Assembly (NCBI GenBank): GCA_023392595.1
Contig: JAEVYU010000053.1
Location: 62,001-126,000, forward strand
DNA length: 64,000 nucleotides
Reading direction: 5' to 3'
Source: Bacillota bacterium
GTDB lineage: Bacteria > Bacillota > UBA4882 > UBA8346
Under the pieces are notes generated by a model. The model did not search any database. It was not told the origin of the DNA and worked only from the letters and a program-made list of their open reading frames with translations. A program made the translations under genes and the position numbers. The stretch's first letter is position 1. Every line of letters begins with the position of its first letter. Below, piece by piece: positions 25,383-32,676 of the stretch.

Positions 25383-26450
25383 TTAAGGAATTTTAGGAAC
25401 CGGCAACTCTTTGGTGTAATAGGGATTGAGACGGTTGGTAAAAATGTCATGGGCCTTAATTTCACCCGGTTTTTCAAATCCTGCCAGCTTGTTTTTGTAA
25501 GCCGTTTGAATCCACCAGTCAATCTGGGACGACTGAATCCACCATTGATCGGGATAAACATTCCCCGCCATATCTTTCAGGGGGATCTTCAAATATTTTG
25601 ATTCAATCTCCAAAGCCTCCTGATAATGCTTGTTAATCCAGTGCTGGGCTTTTAAATCGGCCACAATATAGGCCTTGACCACATCCGGATATTTTTTGAT
25701 AAAATCTTCACTAAAAGCCCGGACGGCAAGTCCCCCGATTGTGCCATCACCGGCTTTACTGCCAATATCCCAACTGGTAGTCAGTATTTTCACACCGCCG
25801 GCATTTTCAGCTTTCACGTTATAAGGAGGATGTACTACGGCTACATCAATTAGGCCCTGGCGCAACGCCTCTTCCTGGAGCTGGTCTTTCATCACGACAA
25901 TCTCGATTTTGTTTTTCGGTAAATGATTTTGACGCAAAAATTCGGCGGTTAGCAGTTCCACACAACCTCCTAAGGAAGCTACTGCTATTTTCTTGCCGAT
26001 TAAGTCTTTGGGGGACTTGATCTTCCCATCGTCTTTGATGAGCCAGGTCATATGGAGCTTATTATTTTCCGGATTATCAACCATACTGTGCAACACGATT
26101 TTAATCGGGAAACCGGCTTTCCGGGCTACCGCAATATTGGTGGGATGGCCGGATCCAAACAAATCATTATCACCTTTCACTACCGATAAAGCCAAATCGG
26201 CTCCTTGTGATAAAACTCCGGTATAGATGGGTTTGATATTTACTTCTTTGAAATACCCGTTCAAGTCCCCAATAATAAACTCATTAAAGCCGGTAAAAGT
26301 CGGCGTGCGAAGTTTAAACTCCCGGGTTAACCTGCCATTGACAAATTTGGGTCCACTCTCCCCGGCAAGGGTCAAAGCCAATTTTCCTCCAAAAGCAAGC
26401 AAAATCGCCAGAATAGCAAAGGTCCCTATGAAAATCAGATTTTTTTTCAA
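25383..26450 (-). CDS. Sulfonate/nitrate-type solute-binding protein (SsuA/TauA-like)
   Basis: A 355-residue binding protein with an N-terminal hydrophobic signal or anchor (about residues 5-28) and the SsuA/NrtA fold signatures: FIIGDLNGYFKEVNIKP, KSPKDLIGKKIAVASLGG, LIDVAVVHPPYNVKAE and RAFSEDFIKKYPDVVKAYI. AGGAGGAGC precedes the ATG. The family binds alkanesulfonates, taurine, nitrate or related oxyanions. The sulfur context suggests an organosulfur ligand. A paralogue is encoded beside the third nitrogenase-like pair. Attenuator copy C lies immediately upstream, between this gene and the C-S lyase. Confidence 0.87.
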   Translation of the reverse strand: MKKNLIFIGTFAILAILLAFGGKLALTLAGESGPKFVNGRLTREFKLRTPTFTGFNEFIIGDLNGYFKEVNIKPIYTGVLSQGADLALSVVKGDNDLFGSGHPTNIAVARKAGFPIKIVLHSMVDNPENNKLHMTWLIKDDGKIKSPKDLIGKKIAVASLGGCVELLTAEFLRQNHLPKNKIEIVVMKDQLQEEALRQGLIDVAVVHPPYNVKAENAGGVKILTTSWDIGSKAGDGTIGGLAVRAFSEDFIKKYPDVVKAYIVADLKAQHWINKHYQEALEIESKYLKIPLKDMAGNVYPDQWWIQSSQIDWWIQTAYKNKLAGFEKPGEIKAHDIFTNRLNPYYTKELPVPKIP

Positions 26451-26480
26451 TTGAACGCTCCTCCTTTATTTTTCTTCAAT

Positions 26481-26538
26481 AAAAAAGCCGGACATGCAAC
26501 GATGCAAATCCAGCCTCTAGTCGACTAGTCAGCCTGGG
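26481..26538 (-). promoter_or_regulatory. Intercistronic attenuator element, copy C
   Basis: Inner stem CUAG-UCGA-CUAG with UGA/AG loop and an outer stem CCAG(g)C/GCUGG, which differs from copy B at nearly every paired base yet keeps pairing. The outer 3' arm forms the start of a terminator (AGGCTGGA/TCCGGCTT with six T). It sits between two genes of one operon, so it would gate downstream expression. Confidence 0.7.
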
Positions 26539-26586
26539 ATTACCCTTTTTATTCCATGTGGAGTTCCCTTCTATTTCTGATTGAAG

Positions 26587-27756
26587 TCAACTTCTATTTC
26601 CGTTATTTTGCAACGCGGCAACCGACTGGATAAAATCTTCGAGTTCTTTTTCGGTATTATAAAATGCGATGGAGGCTCTAGCTGCCGCCAATTCTTTGAT
26701 TCCCCTGATAATAATTTTTTTACCGGCCAAGGTTTCCACGATCGTTGGCGGTTCAACTCCCAAAACCCTAAAACTGACTAAACCGGCGGCTTTCTCAGGC
26801 GTGAGTACCGTCACACCTTTAATTGCCGCCAATTGAGACTTGACCTTTTCCGCTAATTGCCTGGTCCGTTCGAAGATCTCACTCCAGCCGATTTTTTCAG
26901 TTAACCAATTGAGGCTGGCCTTTTGGCCTGCCAAATTCGGCAGATTCATGGTTGAAATTTCAAAACGTTCCGCACCATGACGCAGAATATAGGTTTCATC
27001 CTGAGAAAATTGAGCGACCGAACCATAGCCGATAAAGGGTTGGAATAATTCCTCCAATCGGCCTTGCCTGGAAAAAAGGGCGCCTGTTCCTTCGGGGCCC
27101 AATAACCATTTATGTCCCGGTAAACTGTAATAATCCACATCCAATGCTTTTACATCAACCGGTATTGTCCCAACCGACTGGGCGCCGTCCACCAATACCG
27201 GAATCCCTTTTCCATGGGCTAGGTGAATAATGTCATTTAAAGGAAGGAGAGCACCCGTACTGTATGAAACATGCGATAAGGCTATCAGTTTTGTGCGGCT
27301 GGTAATTTGTTCTTCAATAGCTCGAACTGGATCAGTACCAACCTTTGCCTTTTTTACAATGACCCCATAACGTTTTGCAATCTGAAATAATGGCAAAAGG
27401 ATGGCTCCATGTTCGATATCGGTCGTGAGGACTTCATCACCTTTGTGCCAGTTTCTGCCATTGACAACAATATTAATTCCCTCCGTAGTATTTTGAGTAA
27501 GGGCCAATTCTTCGGGCAAGGCATTGATCAGTTTGCTTAAAGCCACCCTCACTTCATTTTTGATGGCTCTTTTTCGTAGATAAATATCTACCCCTGCTCT
27601 GCCGTTTATTAATTCATAATCCTGTTCCTGCCTGATTGCTGCTACGGTTTCTTCAGAAAGAGGTCCCACAGCTCCGGTATTGAGATATAAATATTGATTC
27701 AGCAGCTTCAGCGATTTTCTTATAATTTCCAGATTGATTTTATTAACGGGTGCCAT
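26587..27756 (-). CDS. Class V PLP C-S lyase / desulfurase-like enzyme
   Basis: A 389-residue class V aminotransferase-fold enzyme, closer to cysteine/cystine C-S lyases and isopenicillin-N epimerase-like proteins than to NifS. YLNTGAVGPLSEETV opens the protein, TQNTTEGINIVV binds phosphate, VDGAQSVGTIPVDV carries the PLP-Asp, and the PLP Lys is in SLPGHKWLLGPEGTG. The mobile catalytic Cys loop of NifS is missing, so it likely cleaves C-S bonds directly to release thiol or sulfide. The ATG (MAPVNKINL) is preferred: GAGGAG sits 8 nt upstream, while an earlier ATG has no site. It is first gene after promoter and attenuator copy D. Confidence 0.8.
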   Translation of the reverse strand: MAPVNKINLEIIRKSLKLLNQYLYLNTGAVGPLSEETVAAIRQEQDYELINGRAGVDIYLRKRAIKNEVRVALSKLINALPEELALTQNTTEGINIVVNGRNWHKGDEVLTTDIEHGAILLPLFQIAKRYGVIVKKAKVGTDPVRAIEEQITSRTKLIALSHVSYSTGALLPLNDIIHLAHGKGIPVLVDGAQSVGTIPVDVKALDVDYYSLPGHKWLLGPEGTGALFSRQGRLEELFQPFIGYGSVAQFSQDETYILRHGAERFEISTMNLPNLAGQKASLNWLTEKIGWSEIFERTRQLAEKVKSQLAAIKGVTVLTPEKAAGLVSFRVLGVEPPTIVETLAGKKIIIRGIKELAAARASIAFYNTEKELEDFIQSVAALQNNGNRS

Positions 27757-27805
27757 CCTTTTGACTCCTCGATTCATTTTAAACCTTTACCATGATGCGT
27801 GTAAT

Positions 27806-27869
27806 AAAAAAGATCAAGTGAGTTTCTTTTCCAAGAAAGTAACTTGATCTCCAGTCTATCTGGTCAACC
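27806..27869 (-). promoter_or_regulatory. Leader attenuator element, copy D
   Basis: Outer stem GGU/AUC, UGA/AG loop and inner stem CCAG-AUAGA-CUGG, overlapping the terminator stem AGATCAAGT/ACTTGATCT with a run of six T. It is placed about 30 nt after the predicted transcription start of the C-S lyase and maturation operon. Confidence 0.77.
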
Positions 27870-27906
27870 GAACGCGATATTGAATTTATCCAATAGGTTT
27901 ACTTTT

Positions 27907-27935
27907 ATATTATGATAGAATCCTTCTTTTGTCAA
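27907..27935 (-). promoter_or_regulatory. Promoter of the C-S lyase / maturation operon
   Basis: Minus-strand TTGACA and TAATAT with 17-nt spacing. Directly downstream, AGTAAACCTATTGGATAAAT (27884-27903) matches the CymR-like box and closely resembles the copy at the cystine transporter promoter. Confidence 0.75.
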
Positions 27936-28103
27936 CCTATTTTCCAGATTTCCCCTTGGTAGTATAATAGGATCGTTTTAATTTTTAATTTAGAACATTC
28001 GTACTTGATCCTTAAGCGGGATTATGGTAGAATTCTTATTAATTTAATCAAATTACTATATTATTGCACGAAAATAGATTCCCCGAAATCAGGTGCATTG
28101 GTT

Positions 28104-28793
28104 ATGATTCAACAAAGCCTATCTTTTGCCGTTTCCGATCAAGTAAAAACTCTGGGCTGGAATGGTATTGGTTTGGAAATTACCGGTCTGCAGAATAAAG
28201 AATCGGATCCATCGTTTGAACGGCTGAAAAGCGAGGCCATCCAGAAAATACTTAGCATACTATCTCCTGAGCTCCTAAAAACAGATCCTATCTTAAAGGG
28301 CTTTAAACAATTACACGAAAGAATCAATCATTCCAACCGTGAGACCATCGCCGCCTCGGAAAACTTATTGAATTTCCTGTTGAAAACCGCTACAATCCCT
28401 CATATAAACTTGTTGGTTGACATCTATAACCTGGTTTCAATTGAAACGCGCTTAGCCCTGGGCGCCCATGATATCAACCAAATATCGGGGAGCGTCCAGA
28501 TTCGTCTGATGGACGGAACGGAAAACTTTTGGCCCATCGGCGCCAGTGAACCCAAAAAAGTGAGACCCGGAGATTATGCCTATATCGATAATAATAATGA
28601 CATACTTTGTTGGCTGGAAGTCAGACAAGTAGAGAAAACCAAGGTTACACTCGATACCCATGATTGCTTTTACATTATACAGGGAAACTCTGCTACGGAT
28701 GGGGCCTATCTATTGAATGCCGCCAACCGTTTGATCGGCTTGACCAAACAATTCTGCGGCGGCCAGGAACGGGTGTTGTATATACCAAGTTAA
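28104..28793 (+). CDS. B3/B4 tRNA-binding-domain protein
   Basis: A 229-residue stand-alone protein resembling the B3/B4 domain of phenylalanyl-tRNA synthetase beta: LLVDIYNLVSIETRLALGAHDI and LNAANRLIGLTKQFCGG are the recognisable blocks. Stand-alone members are thought to bind or edit amino-acyl-tRNA or related ligands; no specific function is assigned. The start is the ATG giving MIQQSLSFAV; an upstream extension of 33 codons is open but lacks family character. A HAD phosphatase gene follows 10 bases later, suggesting a two-gene operon divergent from the C-S lyase operon. Confidence 0.75.
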   Translation: MIQQSLSFAVSDQVKTLGWNGIGLEITGLQNKESDPSFERLKSEAIQKILSILSPELLKTDPILKGFKQLHERINHSNRETIAASENLLNFLLKTATIPHINLLVDIYNLVSIETRLALGAHDINQISGSVQIRLMDGTENFWPIGASEPKKVRPGDYAYIDNNNDILCWLEVRQVEKTKVTLDTHDCFYIIQGNSATDGAYLLNAANRLIGLTKQFCGGQERVLYIPS

Positions 28794-28803
28794 TGGAGTC
28801 GTT

Positions 28804-29442
28804 ATGAAATTAAAAGGGTTTATCTTTGACCTGGACGGAACATTAGTCAATACCCTACCGGTTTGTTATACCGCCTTTCAGAAAGTATTTCAAAAATATT
28901 TGGGCCGCCACTATAACGACGTGGAAATCGCCTCCCTGTTTGGTCCTTCGGAAGAGGGGATTTTCCAAAAACTACTGCCCCATTGCTGGCAGGATGCATT
29001 AAACGATTACCTGGCAGAATATGAGAAAGCGGGGCGGGGAATCTTACCCTTTCCAGGGATTACGGCAGCTCTGCAACTTTTAAAGGATAAACAATTCCCC
29101 TTAGCCATCGTATCTGGCAAAGGGCCCGGTAGTATGAAAATCTCGCTGCAGGTTTCGGGTCTGGGGGACTATTTTGATCCGGTTATTACCGGATCCGAAC
29201 AAAGCGCTCGTAAACCGGATCATCTTCGCCAGGTTTTAGCTTTATGGAAGATAGAGCCCCAAGAGGTTGCTTATATCGGGGATACCCCTTATGATATTGT
29301 GGCAGCTAAAGAAGTGGGGATTTTATCTCTAGGAGCCCTATGGGCTCCTACGGTGGAAGTGGAAAAAGTTAAAAATACCAAACCGTTTAAAGCCTTCAAG
29401 GATGTGGCAGTATTGATTCAGTGGATTAAGAAGGAATTTTAA
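28804..29442 (+). CDS. HAD-superfamily phosphatase (phosphoglycolate phosphatase-like)
   Basis: A 212-residue HAD hydrolase, subfamily IA. Motif I is FDLDGTLVNT (nucleophile Asp), motif II AIVSGKGPG, motif III includes SARKPD, and motif IV is GDTPYDIVAAK. An alpha-helical cap lies between motifs I and II. It removes phosphate from a small metabolite; PGP/Gph- and PpaX-type enzymes look alike and the substrate cannot be fixed. It ends 48 bp before the convergent binding-protein gene. Confidence 0.82.
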   Translation: MKLKGFIFDLDGTLVNTLPVCYTAFQKVFQKYLGRHYNDVEIASLFGPSEEGIFQKLLPHCWQDALNDYLAEYEKAGRGILPFPGITAALQLLKDKQFPLAIVSGKGPGSMKISLQVSGLGDYFDPVITGSEQSARKPDHLRQVLALWKIEPQEVAYIGDTPYDIVAAKEVGILSLGALWAPTVEVEKVKNTKPFKAFKDVAVLIQWIKKEF

Positions 29443-29489
29443 ACAAGCCTTGCCACTAAAAGTATTGTTTTAAATTATCCATCGCTAAT

Positions 29490-30500
29490 TTAGTGCTGTT
29501 CATTTTTTTTATAATAGGGATTATAATCATTGGTATAAATATCACTGGGTTTAAGCTGGCCTTGCTTAAGCTGTCCGTGGCGGATCATCATTTGAAACCA
29601 GTCGTTCATATACGAATCCTGGATGTACTCATTCTGATCATACCAAAATGGGGAAACCTCTTCCGGCTTCAGGTTAAAGTGGCGTGCTTCAATCCGGATA
29701 GCTTCTTGAAGGTGGGTATCAATCCATAGATGGGATTTAATCAATGCCCGTACAAAACCCCTGACCTCCTTGGGATGTTTTTTTAGGAATTCTTCGGAAA
29801 AGCCCCGAACGGAAGCGCCGGATCCGGGATTTTTAGTAATCTCCCAAGTACTGACCAATTTGACCAGCTTTTGATTTGCTTCGGCCCGTTTCCAGTATGG
29901 AGGATGAAGCGTAGCCACATCCACCAGTCCTTGCTCCAAAGCTTGTTCTTGCTGTTTGTCGGGCATCACCACAAACTCCCCTTTGGCATCAGGAATTTTA
30001 TTCTGGCCCAGCCATTCCAGAAACAAAAGATCGGCGCAGATATTAATGCCGGAAACCGCTACTTTGATTGGACGTTTTGATTTCCGGATATCCTGGGCTG
30101 TTTGAATTGGGCTGCCTTTTTTAACAAAATAAACCATATGAGGATAAGTGGGATGATCGACCATCCCCGGCGCCACAATCTTGATCTTGGCTCCAGCTAA
30201 AATGGCCTTGGCCACCGTATTGGGATGTCCGGTAAAAACATCACTGTTACCGCTGACTACGGCAGCGATCTCGGTTCCAGACTGCAATAAGCCGATATAT
30301 TCCAGACGCAAACCTTCTTCTTTCAAAAATCCCAAATCTTCAGCGATAAAATACTCGGTAAAACTGGTTTGAGTTTGGACTTTGATCGGAAAGAGTTTTT
30401 TCCCCGGATGGCGGTTCTCAGTAAAAACAATTCCGGAAATAGAAATGAATAGGACGCTTATGATGAACGTCATAAGGCAAACCGACTTGTTCTTTTGCAT
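29490..30500 (-). CDS. Sulfonate/nitrate-type solute-binding protein, paralogue 2
   Basis: A 336-residue SsuA/TauA-like binding protein. The start is the ATG giving MQKNKSVCLM, behind TTGGAGGG; a longer open frame overlaps the permease gene. A signal segment spans about residues 8-26. Family blocks are SFTEYFIAEDLGFLKEEG, GHPNTVAKAILAGAKIK, LVDVATLHPPYWKRAEA and FSEEFLKKHPKEVRGFV. Similar to the binding protein at 25383-26450 (shared DIxTNxxNPYYxK C-terminus), so duplication is likely. As last gene after the third D/K pair and a permease, it probably supplies the substrate for that enzyme. Confidence 0.86.
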   Translation of the reverse strand: MQKNKSVCLMTFIISVLFISISGIVFTENRHPGKKLFPIKVQTQTSFTEYFIAEDLGFLKEEGLRLEYIGLLQSGTEIAAVVSGNSDVFTGHPNTVAKAILAGAKIKIVAPGMVDHPTYPHMVYFVKKGSPIQTAQDIRKSKRPIKVAVSGINICADLLFLEWLGQNKIPDAKGEFVVMPDKQQEQALEQGLVDVATLHPPYWKRAEANQKLVKLVSTWEITKNPGSGASVRGFSEEFLKKHPKEVRGFVRALIKSHLWIDTHLQEAIRIEARHFNLKPEEVSPFWYDQNEYIQDSYMNDWFQMMIRHGQLKQGQLKPSDIYTNDYNPYYKKNEQH

Positions 30501-30516
30501 ATTTTTCCCTCCAATC

Positions 30517-31299
30517 TTAATGAACCGGTAAATCTTCCTTCCAACGGATGACCCGGGTGCCAATTCCCAGTAATAAGTAGTTTAGAGCCAAACCTAACAA
30601 GGACATGGTCAATATCGCCGCATACATTTCCGGAATCTGAAAATTGGTCTCCGATGTATAAAGTAAAAATCCCAAGCCGGCGTTGGAACCGATCATCTCG
30701 GCGGCAATCAGTATCAAAATGGAATAGGTCGCGCTTAACCGGATCCCGGTAAAGATCGACGGAAAAGCGCCGGGGATGATCACCTTATAGAACAGCGTGA
30801 TGGAAGAAGCGCCCATGGAACGGGCCGACTTTATCAACAGCGGTTCTACGCTCCGCACCCCGGCGACGGTACTCAATAAAATCGGCCACTGGACACCCCA
30901 AAAAATAATGGCAACCTTGGAAGCCTCCCCGATCCCGAAAAGCAGGATGAATACGGGAAACAAAGATAAAGCCGAGGTCTGCCGGAAAGTTTGCAATAAA
31001 GGATCGATAAAACGCTCGAATTCTCTGTTCCATCCAATTAATAATCCCAGAGGTACCGCGATCACCAGCCCAGCTGCAAATCCGAACAAAGCCCGCTCTA
31101 AACTGACAATCAAATGATGAAACAGGATTCCGGTCATGGCCAAACTCCAGAATGCCTGCGCTACTTTGGAAAATGGCGGTAAAAAAGTAGGATTGAAAGC
31201 TCCCGAACGGGCAGTAATTTCCCATACAAAAAGAAACAGAACTATCGCCAACAAATTATAGACCAGCTTCGAAATTTCTTTTGCCAAATAAAATATCAA
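30517..31299 (-). CDS. Sulfonate/nitrate-type ABC permease, paralogue 2
   Basis: A 260-residue SsuC-like permease with about six membrane helices; TFLPPFSKVAQAFW, LVIAVPLGLLIGWN and SARSMGASSITLFYKVIIPGA are diagnostic. I choose a TTG start placed properly behind AGGAGGGAG; an in-frame ATG 39 bases upstream has no ribosome site. It follows the beta subunit of pair 3 and precedes the binding protein by 16 bases. No ATPase is encoded in this operon. Confidence 0.86.
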   Translation of the reverse strand: MIFYLAKEISKLVYNLLAIVLFLFVWEITARSGAFNPTFLPPFSKVAQAFWSLAMTGILFHHLIVSLERALFGFAAGLVIAVPLGLLIGWNREFERFIDPLLQTFRQTSALSLFPVFILLFGIGEASKVAIIFWGVQWPILLSTVAGVRSVEPLLIKSARSMGASSITLFYKVIIPGAFPSIFTGIRLSATYSILILIAAEMIGSNAGLGFLLYTSETNFQIPEMYAAILTMSLLGLALNYLLLGIGTRVIRWKEDLPVH

Positions 31300-31350
31300 T
31301 TCTTTCTCCCTCCTTTCACCAATCAATAGACGTCCCATACTTCAATCAAA

Positions 31351-32676
31351 TTATTGGAAATCTTGCAAGACAACCGTATAAATATCTTCAATCAGCCGCA
31401 GGGCTCCCTGATAACCCACATAGGAGCGATCCAGCACCATCCGGTCGGTAACCGGCATCGTAATCGACAGTTGATAACCATTGACTTCCCGAGCCAATAC
31501 CCGTTCCCAGGAACTTCCCAAAATCAAAGGCCGGCTGTGATATTGAACCCCCTTTAAATGTTGGTGGATTTGCCCCCCGTCATTGGTAAAGACAACTGGA
31601 GCTTGGATCCCCTCAATCAATTCCTGATTCAATCCGGCAGTCACTGATTCCTGATATTCCTGGGGTGTAACATCGCTAATAAACTGCGTTTCCGGCAACA
31701 ATCCCAGGTCATTAATGAGAAATCTAGAAAGGCCCAAGGTATAAAAACTATCGCCGATAGTAATAAACCGCCGTGGCATCAAACGGGTTTCCAGCAAGAT
31801 ATCCGCACTGCGTTCGATATAGTAATAATAGTCATCTTCCAATTCCCGAATCACCTGTTCGACGCCCTCAAGCGGCACTGCAGCAAACTCGGCTACTTTC
31901 CGCAAAAATTTACCGGTTTCGGTGGGGCCGATCGGTAATACCGGATAGTGAATAAAAGGCGTTCCGTATTTTTCCTGCAAATGTTGGACATTGCGGAGTC
32001 CGACCCACGGTGAAACCAACAAGTTAAATTGAGCCCGGGGAACTTTTTGCAGAGATTGAATACCCCACCCGGGTCCGAAAATAAGATTCGGTCGCAAACC
32101 AATTTTGGAAATCAAGTGGCCTATCATTTTCAAATTACCGGTCCAAAATGGATCATGATAGGGAACCACCGACCAGATGTTCATCAATCCCGGCTCCACT
32201 TCTCCCGGTGTTGCCGGCAGATATTGATCAAAGATGGCATCCAAAACCAACTCATGCCCATAAATATTGGTACCCTTAAATCCACCCGTTTCAACAAAGA
32301 CAATCGGTTTTCCCTGATCCTGAAAACTCCTGACAACTTCGCCGACATCATCCCCGACAATATCAGCGGCACAACCCGTTAGGACCACGTATAAATCGGC
32401 ATCCAGAACTTTGAAAGAGTTTTCCACCACTTCCTTCAAACGGGCAGTTCCACCGAAGATGATCTCTTTTTCACTGGCATTGGTGGAAGGGACTGAATGG
32501 CCGCCGATATATCCCGAGCCTTGACAGCCGTTATCCACCGCTAAAGCGCTCCATAACTTTTGGCCGCAACCCGGTCCCGCATGGATTATCGGTACAGCCC
32601 GGTCGATCGCCTGGACTGTTTGCAATGCGCCGAGTGCGCAGACATGGCGTACTTGTTCTACCAATCCTGTCGTCAA
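31351..32676 (-). CDS. Nitrogenase-like component-1 beta subunit (pair 3, NifK-like)
   Basis: A 441-residue NifK/NifN-branch protein starting at TTG, supported by AAGGAGGTGG about ten bases upstream and a stop/start overlap with the alpha gene. P-cluster-type cysteines C13, C37 (HAGPGC) and C102 (VVLTGC) are conserved, with SEKEIIFGGTARL and YVGYQGALRLIEDIY. It resembles the pair-2 beta subunit closely over the first 130 residues. Together with its partner it should form an alpha2beta2 or alphabeta complex receiving electrons from a NifH-like protein that is not encoded in this window. Confidence 0.88.
   Translation of the reverse strand: MTTGLVEQVRHVCALGALQTVQAIDRAVPIIHAGPGCGQKLWSALAVDNGCQGSGYIGGHSVPSTNASEKEIIFGGTARLKEVVENSFKVLDADLYVVLTGCAADIVGDDVGEVVRSFQDQGKPIVFVETGGFKGTNIYGHELVLDAIFDQYLPATPGEVEPGLMNIWSVVPYHDPFWTGNLKMIGHLISKIGLRPNLIFGPGWGIQSLQKVPRAQFNLLVSPWVGLRNVQHLQEKYGTPFIHYPVLPIGPTETGKFLRKVAEFAAVPLEGVEQVIRELEDDYYYYIERSADILLETRLMPRRFITIGDSFYTLGLSRFLINDLGLLPETQFISDVTPQEYQESVTAGLNQELIEGIQAPVVFTNDGGQIHQHLKGVQYHSRPLILGSSWERVLAREVNGYQLSITMPVTDRMVLDRSYVGYQGALRLIEDIYTVVLQDFQ

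Noticed and set aside
27806..27903. Leader-peptide (ribosome-stalling) attenuation in the leaders
   Set aside because: A tiny frame ending at the conserved UGA exists in copy D (MDKFNIAFG) but not in copies A or B, and there are no runs of Cys or Met codons. The covarying stem explains the conservation better.
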